33,563 bases of DNA, from the NCBI GenBank assembly GCA_029939715.1, contig JAOZSJ010000030.1, positions 1 to 33,563 on the forward strand, given 5' to 3'. This document shows positions 8,197 through 17,625 of this stretch, piece by piece; within the stretch, counting starts at the first letter, position 1; each line of letters opens with the position of its first letter. The stretch is from 4572-123 sp002084545. Its GTDB lineage: Bacteria > Desulfobacterota > Desulfobacteria > Desulfobacterales > 4572-123. The notes below the pieces were generated by a model. The model saw only the letters and a program-made list of their open reading frames with translations. It had not been told where the DNA came from and did not search any database. Position numbers and translations under genes: made by a program.

Positions 8197-9306
8197 ATGA
8201 TGGATGACGCACATTTTATGAGCCTGGCCCTTGAACTTGCGGCCCGGGGCCGGGGTACAACATCACCAAATCCCATGGTGGGCGCCCTGATTGTAAAGGA
8301 CGGTAAAATAACCGGCCGGGGTTATCACAGGGCTGCGGGCAGTGCTCACGCTGAAGTGAATGCCATTGATGATGCCGGGGATACGGCCGGGGGGGCGACT
8401 CTTTATGTTACACTTGAACCCTGCAACCATACCGGGAGAACGCCGCCATGTACCGAAAAAATTCTGGCTGCCGGAATTTGCCGGGTCGTTGTGGCCATGG
8501 AAGACCCCAACCCGTGTGTCAGGGGCGGGGGAACCCGGTATTTGTCTGAAAAAGGAATTAAGGTCACAACCGGCGTATGCGAAAACAGCGCCCGCCTGCT
8601 GAATGAAAGTTTTATCAAATATGTTACAACCGGCCGACCGTTTGTAACATTGAAATGGGCCTCCACCCTGGACGGTCAAATTGCCACTCGCACCGGTGAT
8701 TCCCGATGGGTTACCGGACCCGAGTCAAGGGCCTTTGTTCATCGCATGAGGCATGCATCAGACGCGATCCTGGTGGGGGTCAATACGGTCAGGCAGGATG
8801 ATCCAAGTTTAACCACCCGGCTGAATAACGAGGAGGGTAAAGATCCGATCCGTATTGTCCTGGATACGAAACTGTCCATTTCGGCAAATGCAAAAATGCT
8901 GCATCAGGATTCGGGTGCGGATACCTTTATTATAACCGGCGGCAATGTTGCGGAAAAAAAAAGGAAAGCAATCGAAAGTCTGGGCGCCCGGGTTATCACT
9001 GCGCGGTTGAAAAAGGAAAGAATCGATCTTGGGGCGCTGATGGACCGTCTTGGAAAGATGAAGATCACCAGCCTTCTTATTGAAGGCGGCGGGAAAATTA
9101 TCGCTTCAGCCCTGGCGGCCGGGATCGTTGATAAGGTTAATCTGTTTTACGCGCCCAAGATCCTGGGCGGTAACGACGGAGTGCATGTCTGCCGTGGAAA
9201 GGGGGCGGAAAAAATGAATTCCGGCATCCGTGTTAAAGATATCAGGCTGCACCGGTTCGGAGAAGATATCATGGTGGAAGGATATTTACGGGCCTTAAAC
9301 AAATAA
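8197..9306 (+). CDS. ribD: Bifunctional pyrimidine deaminase / reductase of riboflavin synthesis
   Basis: RibD deaminates 2,5-diamino-6-ribosylamino-pyrimidinone 5'-phosphate and then reduces the ribose side chain with NADPH. The 369-residue protein has an N-terminal deaminase with His51-Ala-Glu53, Cys76 and Cys85 as the zinc site, followed by the reductase domain from about residue 148 (TLKWASTLDGQIA, then a GGGKI nucleotide loop). It starts 24 bases after nrdR with no clear Shine-Dalgarno sequence, and no FMN riboswitch fits in that space. It is the first of four contiguous riboflavin genes. Confidence 0.95.
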   Translation: MMDDAHFMSLALELAARGRGTTSPNPMVGALIVKDGKITGRGYHRAAGSAHAEVNAIDDAGDTAGGATLYVTLEPCNHTGRTPPCTEKILAAGICRVVVAMEDPNPCVRGGGTRYLSEKGIKVTTGVCENSARLLNESFIKYVTTGRPFVTLKWASTLDGQIATRTGDSRWVTGPESRAFVHRMRHASDAILVGVNTVRQDDPSLTTRLNNEEGKDPIRIVLDTKLSISANAKMLHQDSGADTFIITGGNVAEKKRKAIESLGARVITARLKKERIDLGALMDRLGKMKITSLLIEGGGKIIASALAAGIVDKVNLFYAPKILGGNDGVHVCRGKGAEKMNSGIRVKDIRLHRFGEDIMVEGYLRALNK

Positions 9307-9336
9307 CAATAAATTGACATTGGATAAATATTTATT

Positions 9337-9993
9337 ATGTTTACAGGCATCATAGAAGGGCTTGGCACCATAATCGCCGTCCAGCCGTCAAATCAGGGCT
9401 GCCGGTTAAGCATTGATGCTGATTTTTTTATGGACCAAACCAAAATCGGAGACTCTATTGCGGTCAATGGTGCCTGTTTGACTGCTGTCGGGATCGGCGG
9501 CAAACGGTTTGATGTGGACGTATCTCCGGAAACTCTGCAGGCGACGACACTTGGGGGGGCAAGGATAGGCACCCGGGTTAATCTGGAACGGGCCCTGCGC
9601 CTTTCAGACCGCCTGGACGGGCACCTGGTTTCAGGACATATCGACGGAACCGGCACGCTGACCCATAGAAAAACAGCCGGTAATGCAATTTTCATCGGTT
9701 TCAGCGTAACCGCTTCCCTTGCCCGCTATATGATTAAAAAGGGATCGATTGCCGTAGACGGTGTGAGCCTTACCATCAACGCTTGTGATGCGTGTGGATT
9801 TGAGGTTTGTATTATTCCGCATACCGCTCAATTGACTACGGTCGGTCAAAAAAAAACAGGGGAAAAAGTAAACATCGAGACCGATATCATCGGTAAATAC
9901 GTTGAACGGCTTTTTTCAGTAAAACAGGATAACGATACGAAAAAAAATGCGCCGCTGGATATGCAGTTTTTAGCAAAAACCGGATTTTTATAA
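9337..9993 (+). CDS. ribE: Riboflavin synthase, alpha chain
   Basis: This enzyme dismutates two molecules of 6,7-dimethyl-8-ribityllumazine to give riboflavin and the pyrimidine that returns to lumazine synthase. The 218-residue protein shows the internal duplication of the family. The first barrel starts MFTGIIEGLG and contains NGACLTAV. The second starts near SGHIDGTGTL and contains SIAVDGVSLTIN. The C-terminal helix is slightly extended. The start lacks a good Shine-Dalgarno sequence. It is sometimes named ribC. Confidence 0.95.
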   Translation: MFTGIIEGLGTIIAVQPSNQGCRLSIDADFFMDQTKIGDSIAVNGACLTAVGIGGKRFDVDVSPETLQATTLGGARIGTRVNLERALRLSDRLDGHLVSGHIDGTGTLTHRKTAGNAIFIGFSVTASLARYMIKKGSIAVDGVSLTINACDACGFEVCIIPHTAQLTTVGQKKTGEKVNIETDIIGKYVERLFSVKQDNDTKKNAPLDMQFLAKTGFL

Positions 9994-10014
9994 AAAGGAG
10001 ATAGTTAAATAAAA

Positions 10015-11232
10015 ATGCCATTGCTTACCATTGATCAGGCCATCGAGGATATAAAGGCCGGCCGGATGGTCATCCTTGTTGATGATGAAGACCGTGAAAA
10101 TGAGGGAGATCTTACCATGGCCGCTGAACTGGTAACGCCCGAGGCCATTAATTTTATGGCCCGCTACGGACGAGGGCTTATCTGTCTGCCGATGACCGGA
10201 GATAAAATCAATTCTCTGGACCTGCCTTTAATGGTGGACAATAATACTTCTCAGTTCCAGACCGGCTTTACCGTATCCATTGAAGCAAAAAAAGGAGTTA
10301 CCACCGGAATTTCCGCTGCCGACCGGGCAACGACAATTCTTGCAGCGGTTGCCCGGGATGCAAAACCCGAGGATCTTGTCAGGCCGGGACATGTTTTCCC
10401 GTTACGGGCCAGAGACGGTGGTGTAATGGTGCGAGTAGGCCAGACCGAGGGTTCGGTTGATCTGGCACGATTGGCCGGGTTAAAACCGGCAGCGGTAATT
10501 TGTGAAATTATGGACGAAGACGGAACCATGGCCAGGATGCCTGCCCTGGAGAAATTTAGTAAAAAACACAATATCGGCATTTGCACGGTGGCCGATCTGG
10601 TGGAATACCGAACCCGGACCGAATCATTTGTCCGCAGAGCCGCCGAGACGGAAGTGCCTACCAAGTACGGAGGCGAATTCAAAATCATCGCTTTTGAAAA
10701 TGATATCGACAACTTGCTCCATATCGCACTGGTGAAGGGCGAAATAGATCCGGAAAAATCGGTTCTGGTAAGGGTTCATTCAGAATGCATGACCGGCGAT
10801 ATTTTCGGTTCACTGCGTTGCGACTGCGGAGATCAGCTCCACAAAGCAATGGAAATAATAAATAAGGAAGGTTCCGGTGTTATCCTTTACCTGCGCCAGG
10901 AAGGGCGGGGAATCGGCCTGGTCAACAAACTCAAGGCCTATGATCTGCAGCAGAACGCCGGACTGGATACGGTGGAAGCCAATTTGAAGTTAGGGTTCAA
11001 GGATGACATGCGTGGCTATGGACTGGGTGCTCAGATGTTAGTGAACCTGGGTGTCCGAAAAATGAAACTATTGACGAATAATCCAAAAAAAATGGTGGGC
11101 CTTGATGGATACGGTCTTTCAATTACAGAACAGATTCCCATTGAAATCCAGCCCAATGAATATAACCGGGGATATCTTGAATGCAAAAAACTCAAAATGG
11201 GCCACCTGCTCCATTTCAGCAAACCGAAGTGA
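10015..11232 (+). CDS. ribBA: Bifunctional DHBP synthase / GTP cyclohydrolase II
   Basis: This 405-residue fusion supplies both branches of riboflavin synthesis. The N-terminal RibB half (about 1-205) makes 3,4-dihydroxy-2-butanone 4-phosphate from ribulose 5-phosphate, with the acidic motif DDEDRENEGDL. The C-terminal RibA half opens the GTP ring. The zinc Cys residues (HSECMTG...RCDCGDQL) and the motif RQEGRGIGLVNKLKAYDLQ are intact, so both activities should be present. The last residues extend beyond the usual NNP motif, as is common. AAAAGGAGATAG precedes the ATG. Confidence 0.96.
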   Translation: MPLLTIDQAIEDIKAGRMVILVDDEDRENEGDLTMAAELVTPEAINFMARYGRGLICLPMTGDKINSLDLPLMVDNNTSQFQTGFTVSIEAKKGVTTGISAADRATTILAAVARDAKPEDLVRPGHVFPLRARDGGVMVRVGQTEGSVDLARLAGLKPAAVICEIMDEDGTMARMPALEKFSKKHNIGICTVADLVEYRTRTESFVRRAAETEVPTKYGGEFKIIAFENDIDNLLHIALVKGEIDPEKSVLVRVHSECMTGDIFGSLRCDCGDQLHKAMEIINKEGSGVILYLRQEGRGIGLVNKLKAYDLQQNAGLDTVEANLKLGFKDDMRGYGLGAQMLVNLGVRKMKLLTNNPKKMVGLDGYGLSITEQIPIEIQPNEYNRGYLECKKLKMGHLLHFSKPK

Positions 11233-11244
11233 TGAAAAGGTAGA

Positions 11245-11300
11245 AGGCTGAAGGCGGGGGCAAACAGGCGGGTTTTTTAAGTCTAAACAACCTTCAGCCT
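11245..11300. repeat. Perfect 10-base inverted repeat between ribBA and ribH
   Basis: AGGCTGAAGG (11245-11254) and CCTTCAGCCT (11291-11300) are exact inverted arms with a 36-base loop that holds a G-rich stretch and a run of six T. It could form an RNA stem between two riboflavin genes. It lacks a T-run after the 3' arm, so it is not a normal terminator. It could be a small repeated intergenic element. Confidence 0.5.
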
Positions 11301-11329
11301 AAACAACCAACGGACAAGGAGGAGAGTAT

Positions 11330-11803
11330 ATGCCTAAAATAGTAGAGGGAAAGTTACTGGCTGAAGGGAAAAAGTTTGCCCTGATCGTCAGTCGTTTTAA
11401 CGATTTCATTACCGACAAGCTTGCAGGGGGAGCCGTGGATGCCCTGGTTCGTTGCGGCGCCAGTGAGACCGACATTGAAATTATAAAGGTTCCGGGTGCC
11501 TTTGAAGTCCCGCTTATTGCCAAAAAAGCGGCTCTCTCCCGGCGATTTAACGCGGTGATCTGCCTGGGCGCGGTTATCCGTGGCGCCACACCCCATTTTG
11601 ATTATGTAAGCGCCGAAGTATCAAAGGGAGTTGCATCCGTCGGCATGGATAGTGAAATCCCTGTTATATTTGGTATTCTCACCACGGACACCATTGAACA
11701 GGCCATTGAGCGTGCCGGCACAAAATCCGGCAACAAGGGTTGGAGCGCGGCCCTCTCGGCTGTTGAAATGGCCAATTTGATTGAGGCGATTGAAAAAGCA
11801 TGA
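11330..11803 (+). CDS. ribH: 6,7-dimethyl-8-ribityllumazine synthase
   Basis: RibH condenses the RibB product with the pyrimidine made by RibD and RibA. The 157-residue protein has the family pattern SRFNDFIT, VPGAFEVPLIAKKAA, and CLGAVIRGATPHFDYV, where the His is the catalytic base. The C-terminal NKGWSAALSAVEMANL helix is normal. AAGGAGGAG precedes the ATG. The stop overlaps the nusB start by 4 bases. Confidence 0.96.
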   Translation: MPKIVEGKLLAEGKKFALIVSRFNDFITDKLAGGAVDALVRCGASETDIEIIKVPGAFEVPLIAKKAALSRRFNAVICLGAVIRGATPHFDYVSAEVSKGVASVGMDSEIPVIFGILTTDTIEQAIERAGTKSGNKGWSAALSAVEMANLIEAIEKA

Positions 11804-12234
11804 TCCATGGAAACCGTCGAAAATCAAGAGAAAAAGCCATGCAGGCGCTTTTTTTTATGGATTTGAATCACAGCGTCTCAATAAAAGCGCTGAATCTTTA
11901 TTGCGAAACGTTTACACCATCGCCTGGGATCTATTCTTTTTTTACTGAACTTATACAGGGTGTAATCAGCCACATGAAAACCATTGATTCCGCCATCGAA
12001 CAATTTTCAAATAACTGGAAAATCAGTCGCATGGCCGGCGTCGATCGGAGTATACTGCGCATTGCGGTTTATGAACTGCTTTATTGTAACGATATCCCAA
12101 CAAAAGTTTCCATCAACGAGGCCATTGATATTGGTAAAAAATTCGGCACCAGGGAATCCGGTGCCTTTATAAACGGCATTTTGGACAGCATCCGGATTAA
12201 CATGGATGAAAATAAAATTCGAATTGAATCGTAA
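11800..12234 (+). CDS. nusB: Transcription antitermination factor NusB
   Basis: NusB binds boxA RNA with NusE (uS10) and supports ribosomal RNA antitermination. The 144-residue all-helical protein begins with the characteristic RRKSREKAMQALFFMD. It also has the central DRSILRIAVYELLY and the C-terminal EAIDIGKKFGTRESGAFINGILD. It is coupled to ribH by a 4-base overlap, the widespread ribH-nusB arrangement. Confidence 0.96.
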   Translation: MIHGNRRKSREKAMQALFFMDLNHSVSIKALNLYCETFTPSPGIYSFFTELIQGVISHMKTIDSAIEQFSNNWKISRMAGVDRSILRIAVYELLYCNDIPTKVSINEAIDIGKKFGTRESGAFINGILDSIRINMDENKIRIES

Positions 12235-12308
12235 CTTTCAAATGAGCCGTTTTTAATAAACTGCTCATGCCCATTGATATTTAAAGCATACCAGAAATGG
12301 AGGAGTCG

Positions 12309-12938
12309 GTGATAATAAAAAGTCTGCCGGTCGGCCCTATCATGGCCAATTGTTATATTTTAGGATGTAAAGATACCTCTGCCGCAATAGTTATTGATCC
12401 TGGAGATGACGTGGACAAAATTTTACTGGTTCTGGCGGAAGCAAAACTCAAGGTAAAATATATTGTCGATACGCACGGTCATTTTGATCATGTGGGCGGA
12501 AACCGGAAATTAAAAGAAGCAACCGGCGCCGATCTCCTCATTCACGCAGATGATCTCCCCATGCTGAATCATCTTCAGGATGCGGCCGCTTCTTTTGGCT
12601 TGTCATCGGACAATTCTCCGCCCCCGGATCGACTGCTTGCAGATGGCGACAGTATCTCCTGCGGCAGCATAACCCTTCAGGTTCTTCATACGCCCGGGCA
12701 TTCTCCGGGAGGGATCTCTTTGTTTACACCCGGCAGTGTATTTGTCGGAGATACCCTTTTTGCAGGCTCCATCGGCCGTACCGATCTGCCGGGCGGGAAT
12801 TTTGATGTCTTAAAAACAAGTATTCACAACAAGCTTTTTGTTCTGCCGGATGATGTCACCGTGTATCCGGGACACATGGGCACCACGACAATCGGTCAGG
12901 AAAAGCGCCACAATCCTTTTGTGGGGCTGGGCGCCTGA
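12309..12938 (+). CDS. MBL-fold metallohydrolase, glyoxalase II-like (GloB family)
   Basis: This is a cytosolic metallo-beta-lactamase-fold hydrolase of 209 residues with a complete dinuclear site: THGHFDHVGG (His56, His58, Asp60, His61), HTPGHSPGG, the bridging Asp in VFVGDTLF, and a C-terminal YPGHMG. Family members hydrolyse thioesters such as S-lactoylglutathione or bacillithiol analogues, or act on other substrates, so the substrate is not known. I prefer the GTG at 12309, which has GGAGG five bases before it and gives the usual start (M)IIKSLPVGP. An ATG at 12297 would put the Shine-Dalgarno sequence inside the gene. It lies 13 bases before the ABC-F gene. Confidence 0.85.
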   Translation: MIIKSLPVGPIMANCYILGCKDTSAAIVIDPGDDVDKILLVLAEAKLKVKYIVDTHGHFDHVGGNRKLKEATGADLLIHADDLPMLNHLQDAAASFGLSSDNSPPPDRLLADGDSISCGSITLQVLHTPGHSPGGISLFTPGSVFVGDTLFAGSIGRTDLPGGNFDVLKTSIHNKLFVLPDDVTVYPGHMGTTTIGQEKRHNPFVGLGA

Positions 12939-12951
12939 TTTTTATAACCAT

Positions 12952-14820
12952 ATGATCAGTATTGAAAACGTAAGTAAAAGTTTCGGCGGTCAGGTACTTT
13001 TTGAGGGCATCAACTTCCAGATCAATTCCCGGGAACGTATAGGCCTTGTCGGTCGCAACGGCCATGGCAAAACCACTCTTTTCAGCATGATTACCGGTGA
13101 ACAGGCGCTGAATTCCGGTAACATTATCATTCCTAAAAATTATCGTATCGGCCATGTCCGGCAGCAGATCGATTTCAAAGGGGCGACTGTTCTGGAGGAA
13201 GGCGCTCTCGGCCTTTTGGAAAATGAACGTGATCAATACTGGAAGGTCGAAAAAATTCTTGGGGGGCTGGGTTTTTCCAATAATGACATGCAGCGTCATC
13301 CCGATGAATTTTCGGGAGGATTCCAGGTACGTCTCAACCTGGCCAAGATTCTGGTTTCCGAACCTGACCTGCTGATGCTGGACGAACCAACCAATTATCT
13401 TGATATCGCCTCGATTCGATGGGTTGAACGGTTTTTGGCAAACTGGCCGCGTGAAATACTGCTCATCACTCACGACAGAAGCTTCATGGATAAAATTGTC
13501 ACCCACACACTTGGAATCCATCGTAGAAAAATACGAAAAATAAAGGGCAATACCGAAAAATATTATGCCAGGATTGCCCAGGATGAAGAGATATATGAAA
13601 AAACCCGTATAAATGATGAGCGCCGTACAAAGGAAATCGAACAGTTCATCACCCGCTTCAGGGCCAAGGCCAGGTTGGCCAACATGGTTCAATCGCGAAT
13701 CAAGACATTGGCAAAAATGGGCCGCCGTGAAAAACTGGAGTCTATGAAAACCCTTGAATTTTCTTTTCACACCAAGGAATTTCAGGGCAAACACGTGCTG
13801 AGCGTAAACCATATCGATTTTGCATATAATGCTGAAAAGCAACTGATTAAGGAGCTTTCTTTTTCCATAAACAGGGGCGACAGAATTTGCATTATCGGAA
13901 AAAACGGCAAGGGCAAAACAACGCTGCTGAAGCTTTTAGCTAAAACTCTTTCTCCCGACAGCGGCGACATACGGTATAACCCATCGGTAACCCCCGGCGT
14001 TTTTGAGCAGACCAACATAAAAAGCCTGGTGGACTCGCGAACCATAGAAGATGAAATTCTGTATTCCAATCCTGCAATGGATCGCCAGGCAGCCCGTAAT
14101 ATTTGTGGTGCCATGATGTTTTCCGGAGATAATGCCCTTAAAAAAATAAGTATTCTTTCCGGTGGTGAAAAAAGCAGGGTCATGCTTGGCAAGCTCCTTG
14201 CCGCCCCCGTGAATCTGTTGCTGCTTGACGAGCCCACCAACCATCTTGACATGGATTCCAGTGATTCCCTTCTTGCCGCCATTGACGGTTTTGGCGGCAC
14301 CGTAGTGATGGTAACTCATAACGAAATGTTTCTGCATGCCCTGGCTCAACGTTTGATTGTATTTGAAAAAGACAAGGTCTACCTCTTCGAAGGAACCTAC
14401 CAGGATTTTCTTGATAAATGCGGCTGGGACGATGAAAATCTCGTAAAAACAAAAACCGAAAACAGCGGTGAAGTTGACTCCGGGACTAAGTTAACCAGGA
14501 AACAGATTCGACAAAAGCGTTCTGAAATAGTGACCTGCCGGTCAAAAAATCTAAAGCCGCTTGAACGACGCATGGAGCAGGTAGAAAATGAAATTGAAAC
14601 AAATGAAAATCAGCTTGCTGAACTTAACAGCGATATTCTGGAAGCATCCCAGGCCCAGGACGGCAGCCGGATTGCAAAACTTTCCCGCCTGATTCATACA
14701 TGCCAGGCAGCCATTGATGAACTTTTTGACAAACTTGAACGCCTCAGTATTGAATTTGATGAAAAAAATGCCGTTTTTGAAAAACAGCTCGAAGAGATGG
14801 ATCTGCAGGGCAATAAATGA
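12952..14820 (+). CDS. ABC-F family ribosome-associated ATPase
   Basis: ABC-F proteins have two ABC cassettes and no membrane domain, bind near the ribosomal E site, and influence elongation or antibiotic protection. This 622-residue protein has Walker A at about 34-42 (GRNGHGKTT) and 316-324 (GKNGKGKTT), signatures FSGGF and LSGGEKSR, and Walker B LDEPTNYLD and LDEPTNHLD. A charged linker with many Arg and Lys joins the cassettes, and a predicted coiled-coil C-terminus spans about 510-622, as in Uup or YheS-like members. The ATG at 12952 is preferred because the longer frame would run back into the hydrolase gene. The subfamily is uncertain. Confidence 0.92.
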   Translation: MISIENVSKSFGGQVLFEGINFQINSRERIGLVGRNGHGKTTLFSMITGEQALNSGNIIIPKNYRIGHVRQQIDFKGATVLEEGALGLLENERDQYWKVEKILGGLGFSNNDMQRHPDEFSGGFQVRLNLAKILVSEPDLLMLDEPTNYLDIASIRWVERFLANWPREILLITHDRSFMDKIVTHTLGIHRRKIRKIKGNTEKYYARIAQDEEIYEKTRINDERRTKEIEQFITRFRAKARLANMVQSRIKTLAKMGRREKLESMKTLEFSFHTKEFQGKHVLSVNHIDFAYNAEKQLIKELSFSINRGDRICIIGKNGKGKTTLLKLLAKTLSPDSGDIRYNPSVTPGVFEQTNIKSLVDSRTIEDEILYSNPAMDRQAARNICGAMMFSGDNALKKISILSGGEKSRVMLGKLLAAPVNLLLLDEPTNHLDMDSSDSLLAAIDGFGGTVVMVTHNEMFLHALAQRLIVFEKDKVYLFEGTYQDFLDKCGWDDENLVKTKTENSGEVDSGTKLTRKQIRQKRSEIVTCRSKNLKPLERRMEQVENEIETNENQLAELNSDILEASQAQDGSRIAKLSRLIHTCQAAIDELFDKLERLSIEFDEKNAVFEKQLEEMDLQGNK

Positions 14821-14831
14821 TTATAAAAATC

Positions 14832-14860
14832 TTTACAAAAAGTATTGCATGAATTATATT
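14832..14860 (+). promoter_or_regulatory. Sigma-70-type promoter upstream of rdgB
   Basis: TTTACA (14832-14837, 5 of 6) and TATATT (14855-14860, 5 of 6) are 17 bases apart in an AT-rich 94-base spacer. Transcription would begin about 45 bases before the rdgB start. Other overlapping hexamers exist because the spacer is AT-rich. Confidence 0.45.
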
Positions 14861-14914
14861 TATACGTTTATAATTGAATCGAAAAAATTTTTATAACCAA
14901 CATCCGAGGTTTAT

Positions 14915-15562
14915 GTGCAGCATCCGCTTACTATTGTCATTGCTACCCGCAATAAAGGCAAAACCGCTGAAATCAGGCAGCTTCTGGGCAACTATCCGGT
15001 AACCATAAAAAACCTGGATGATTTCGGTCCCATCCCCGAAGTTGAGGAGGACGGAGAGACCTTTGACGAAAATGCCTACAAGAAAGCCTCTTTTGCCGCC
15101 AGAATTCTGGGATATCCCGCTCTGGCCGATGATTCAGGACTGGTGGTGGAAGCCCTTGACGGGGCACCGGGGGTCCATTCGGCCCGTTATGCCGGAACAG
15201 ATGCCACGGATACGGATCGCTGCAACAAGCTGCTGAAAGCAATGAAAAACCAAACCAATCGGAAGGCCGCCTTTGAGTGTGTGCTCTCGATTGCCGTTCC
15301 AACCGGACCGGCACTGACCTATGAGGCGCGCTGTGAAGGATTCATAAGTCAGGAGCTGGCTGGAACCAGCGGATTCGGCTATGATCCGGTATTTTTTTAT
15401 CCGGCCCTGAATAAGACCTTCGCACAAATGTCACGAGCAGAAAAAAATAAAATCAGTCACCGGGGCAAGGCTTTTCAAGAATTAAAAGATGAATTTGACA
15501 AAGTACTGACCTGGATCACGCAGAATATGCCGCGGCAGGAAAAATTTACGTGCAGCGAATAG
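14915..15562 (+). CDS. rdgB: Non-canonical purine NTP pyrophosphatase (RdgB/HAM1 family)
   Basis: This enzyme hydrolyses ITP, dITP and XTP to monophosphates and keeps deaminated purines out of nucleic acids. The 215-residue protein shows the family set: IVIATRNKGKTAEI at the N-terminus, ADDSGLVVEALDGAPGVHSARYAG, then TSGFGYDPVFFYP and the C-terminal KNKISHRGKA. The start is GTG at 14915 with CGAGG in front. An ATG two bases earlier is out of frame. Confidence 0.95.
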   Translation: MQHPLTIVIATRNKGKTAEIRQLLGNYPVTIKNLDDFGPIPEVEEDGETFDENAYKKASFAARILGYPALADDSGLVVEALDGAPGVHSARYAGTDATDTDRCNKLLKAMKNQTNRKAAFECVLSIAVPTGPALTYEARCEGFISQELAGTSGFGYDPVFFYPALNKTFAQMSRAEKNKISHRGKAFQELKDEFDKVLTWITQNMPRQEKFTCSE

Positions 15563-15657
15563 TATTTGGAAAGCCCGCGAATGTTCTGCGATCTTTAAAT
15601 ATGCCATCATTTTTATATTTTAAATAACATGCCCCAAGGGCCATAAGGAGAAAATCA

Positions 15658-17625
15658 ATGCAATCAACCGCGCAGGGAATCGATATCGCACAAAAATTAG
15701 GAAAAATCAGCACCATCGAAAAGGCGATGGCACTTTTCGAAGACAGGCTGGATCCGGAAAACCTGGCCAAGATTAAGCAGGTAAAAAATAGTGAAGTTCT
15801 CATTAAAATTTCAAATGCCATTGCCATGTGCGAACCGGACCGTATTTTTATCAACACCGGTTCTCCGGCCGACAAGCAGCGGGTTCGGGATTTGTCTATT
15901 GAAAACGGCGAGGAAAAAAAGCTGCCCATGGAAGGCCATACAATCCACTATGACCTCAAGGATGAACAGGGCCGCATCATCGATCGTACTTTTTACATCA
16001 TTAACCCGGGCGAACATGTCAGCTCCCTGGCCAACAAAATGGAGAGAGACCAGGCCCTGGAACTCATTAAAAAGAACATGGTCGGCATTATGCACGGGAA
16101 GACCATGATCATCGGTTTTTATATGCGGGGTCCTGTCGGTGCCTATGCATCCAATCCGGCTCTTGAAATCACCAGTTCCGCGTATGTTTCCCACAGCGCC
16201 GAGATTTTATATCGTAACCGCTTTGCTGATTTTGATAAAGAAGTGGATCGTCTGGGGCATTTTTTCTGCAATATTCACAGCGAAGGCTTAAACCGGCCCG
16301 AAGACCTGCCGAATGCCCGCGTATTCATGGATAGGGCGGATCAAACCACTTATAGTTTTAAATGCACCTATGCAGGCAATACCCTTTTGCTTAAAAAAGG
16401 CAACCATCGTTTTGCCGTGGACAAGGCCGTCTATAAAAATCCGGGAAATGAATTGTCCGAGCATATGTTTATTACCGGTCTCGCCGGTCCGAATGGACGC
16501 ATCACCTGGTGTACCGGGGCAGCCCCAAGCGGATGCGGCAAAACCACCACCGCCATGGCGGGCAATTATTTTGTCGGTGACGACCTGGCCCAGATGTGGC
16601 GGGCAGAAGACGGCAGCGTTCGCTCCATCAACCCCGAATGCGGTATATTCGGCATTGTCGAGGATGTAAATCAGGAAGGAGATCCGCAACTGATGAAGCT
16701 GCTGCGCAATCCCGGTACCGAAGTAATCTGGAGCAATGTTCTCATAGATGAAAACGGGGTGCCGCACTGGACCGGTAACGGTGAGACACCGCCCACCAGG
16801 GGAATTAATTTTCAGGGTGCCTGGGAAACAGGTAAGCTGGATTCAAACGGGAAAAAAGTTCCCATATCTCATCCCAATGCCCGATGCACACTGTCGTCCA
16901 AAGCACTTCCCATTTATTCCGAATCGGCTGAAGACCCGGCCGGCGTTGAAACCCGCATCGTCACCTACAGCGGACGGGACAGTGACACCATGCCGCCGGT
17001 ATGGGCCGCAAAAAATTCCGATCAGGGAGTAGCGATCGGAGCCTGTATTGTTTCAGCCGCAACCGCCACCGAAGTCGGGGCTACCGGTATAAAACGCGCT
17101 CCATGGGCCAATGCACCTTTTATTCCCGGTGCTCTGGCGGATTATATGGCGACCCAGTTTAAATTCTTTGGACATCCTGAACTTGCCAAAGACAAAAAAC
17201 CGATCATGGCCGGCCTGAATTATTTTCTCACCGAAGAGGCCCGGGGCGGTACATCCAAAAAGCTGCTGGGCGAAAAAAAAGATGTCAAAGTATGGCTTGC
17301 GTGGCTGGAGAGAAGAGTCCATAACGATGTTGAGGCTATTGATACCCCTATCGGGTATCTGCCTAAATATGAGGATTTGAAAGAATTATTCAAAGCCATT
17401 ATAAACAAGGAATACTCCCGGGAATTATACAATAGGCAGTTTTCCCTTTATATTGACAACATCGTGGGCCGCATAGATCTGCAAAACGAGGCATACGGCA
17501 AAGAGGCCAATATTCCGGTCAAACTTTTTGAAGTGCTGGATAACCAAAAACAGGGTCTGATGGAACTTAAATCAAAATATGGATCCATTGTGATGCCTGA
17601 ACAACTGATGGAAGCATCCTGCTAA
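15658..17625 (+). CDS. pckG: Phosphoenolpyruvate carboxykinase (GTP type)
   Basis: This enzyme converts oxaloacetate to PEP with GTP, the entry to gluconeogenesis, or runs in reverse in anaplerosis. The 655-residue length and the P-loop APSGCGKTT (Cys293 before GKT) fit the GTP class. ATP-type enzymes have G-L-S-G-T-G-K-T instead. The substrate region includes RFADFDKEVDRLGHFF and the downstream FITGLAGPNGRITWCTG. The loop reads GCGKTTT rather than the ACGKTN of animal enzymes, as in a bacterial branch. AAGGAG precedes the ATG. The following permease gene starts directly after the stop. Confidence 0.88.
   Translation: MQSTAQGIDIAQKLGKISTIEKAMALFEDRLDPENLAKIKQVKNSEVLIKISNAIAMCEPDRIFINTGSPADKQRVRDLSIENGEEKKLPMEGHTIHYDLKDEQGRIIDRTFYIINPGEHVSSLANKMERDQALELIKKNMVGIMHGKTMIIGFYMRGPVGAYASNPALEITSSAYVSHSAEILYRNRFADFDKEVDRLGHFFCNIHSEGLNRPEDLPNARVFMDRADQTTYSFKCTYAGNTLLLKKGNHRFAVDKAVYKNPGNELSEHMFITGLAGPNGRITWCTGAAPSGCGKTTTAMAGNYFVGDDLAQMWRAEDGSVRSINPECGIFGIVEDVNQEGDPQLMKLLRNPGTEVIWSNVLIDENGVPHWTGNGETPPTRGINFQGAWETGKLDSNGKKVPISHPNARCTLSSKALPIYSESAEDPAGVETRIVTYSGRDSDTMPPVWAAKNSDQGVAIGACIVSAATATEVGATGIKRAPWANAPFIPGALADYMATQFKFFGHPELAKDKKPIMAGLNYFLTEEARGGTSKKLLGEKKDVKVWLAWLERRVHNDVEAIDTPIGYLPKYEDLKELFKAIINKEYSRELYNRQFSLYIDNIVGRIDLQNEAYGKEANIPVKLFEVLDNQKQGLMELKSKYGSIVMPEQLMEASC

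Noticed and set aside
12242..12268. ATGAGC...GCTCAT hairpin after nusB as a terminator
   Set aside because: The stem is only 6 bases and is not followed by a T-run.
12856..13842. 328-codon minus-strand open frame across the hydrolase and ABC-F genes
   Set aside because: Both plus-strand genes are certain from their motifs, and the antisense frame reads as a shadow with no known domain.
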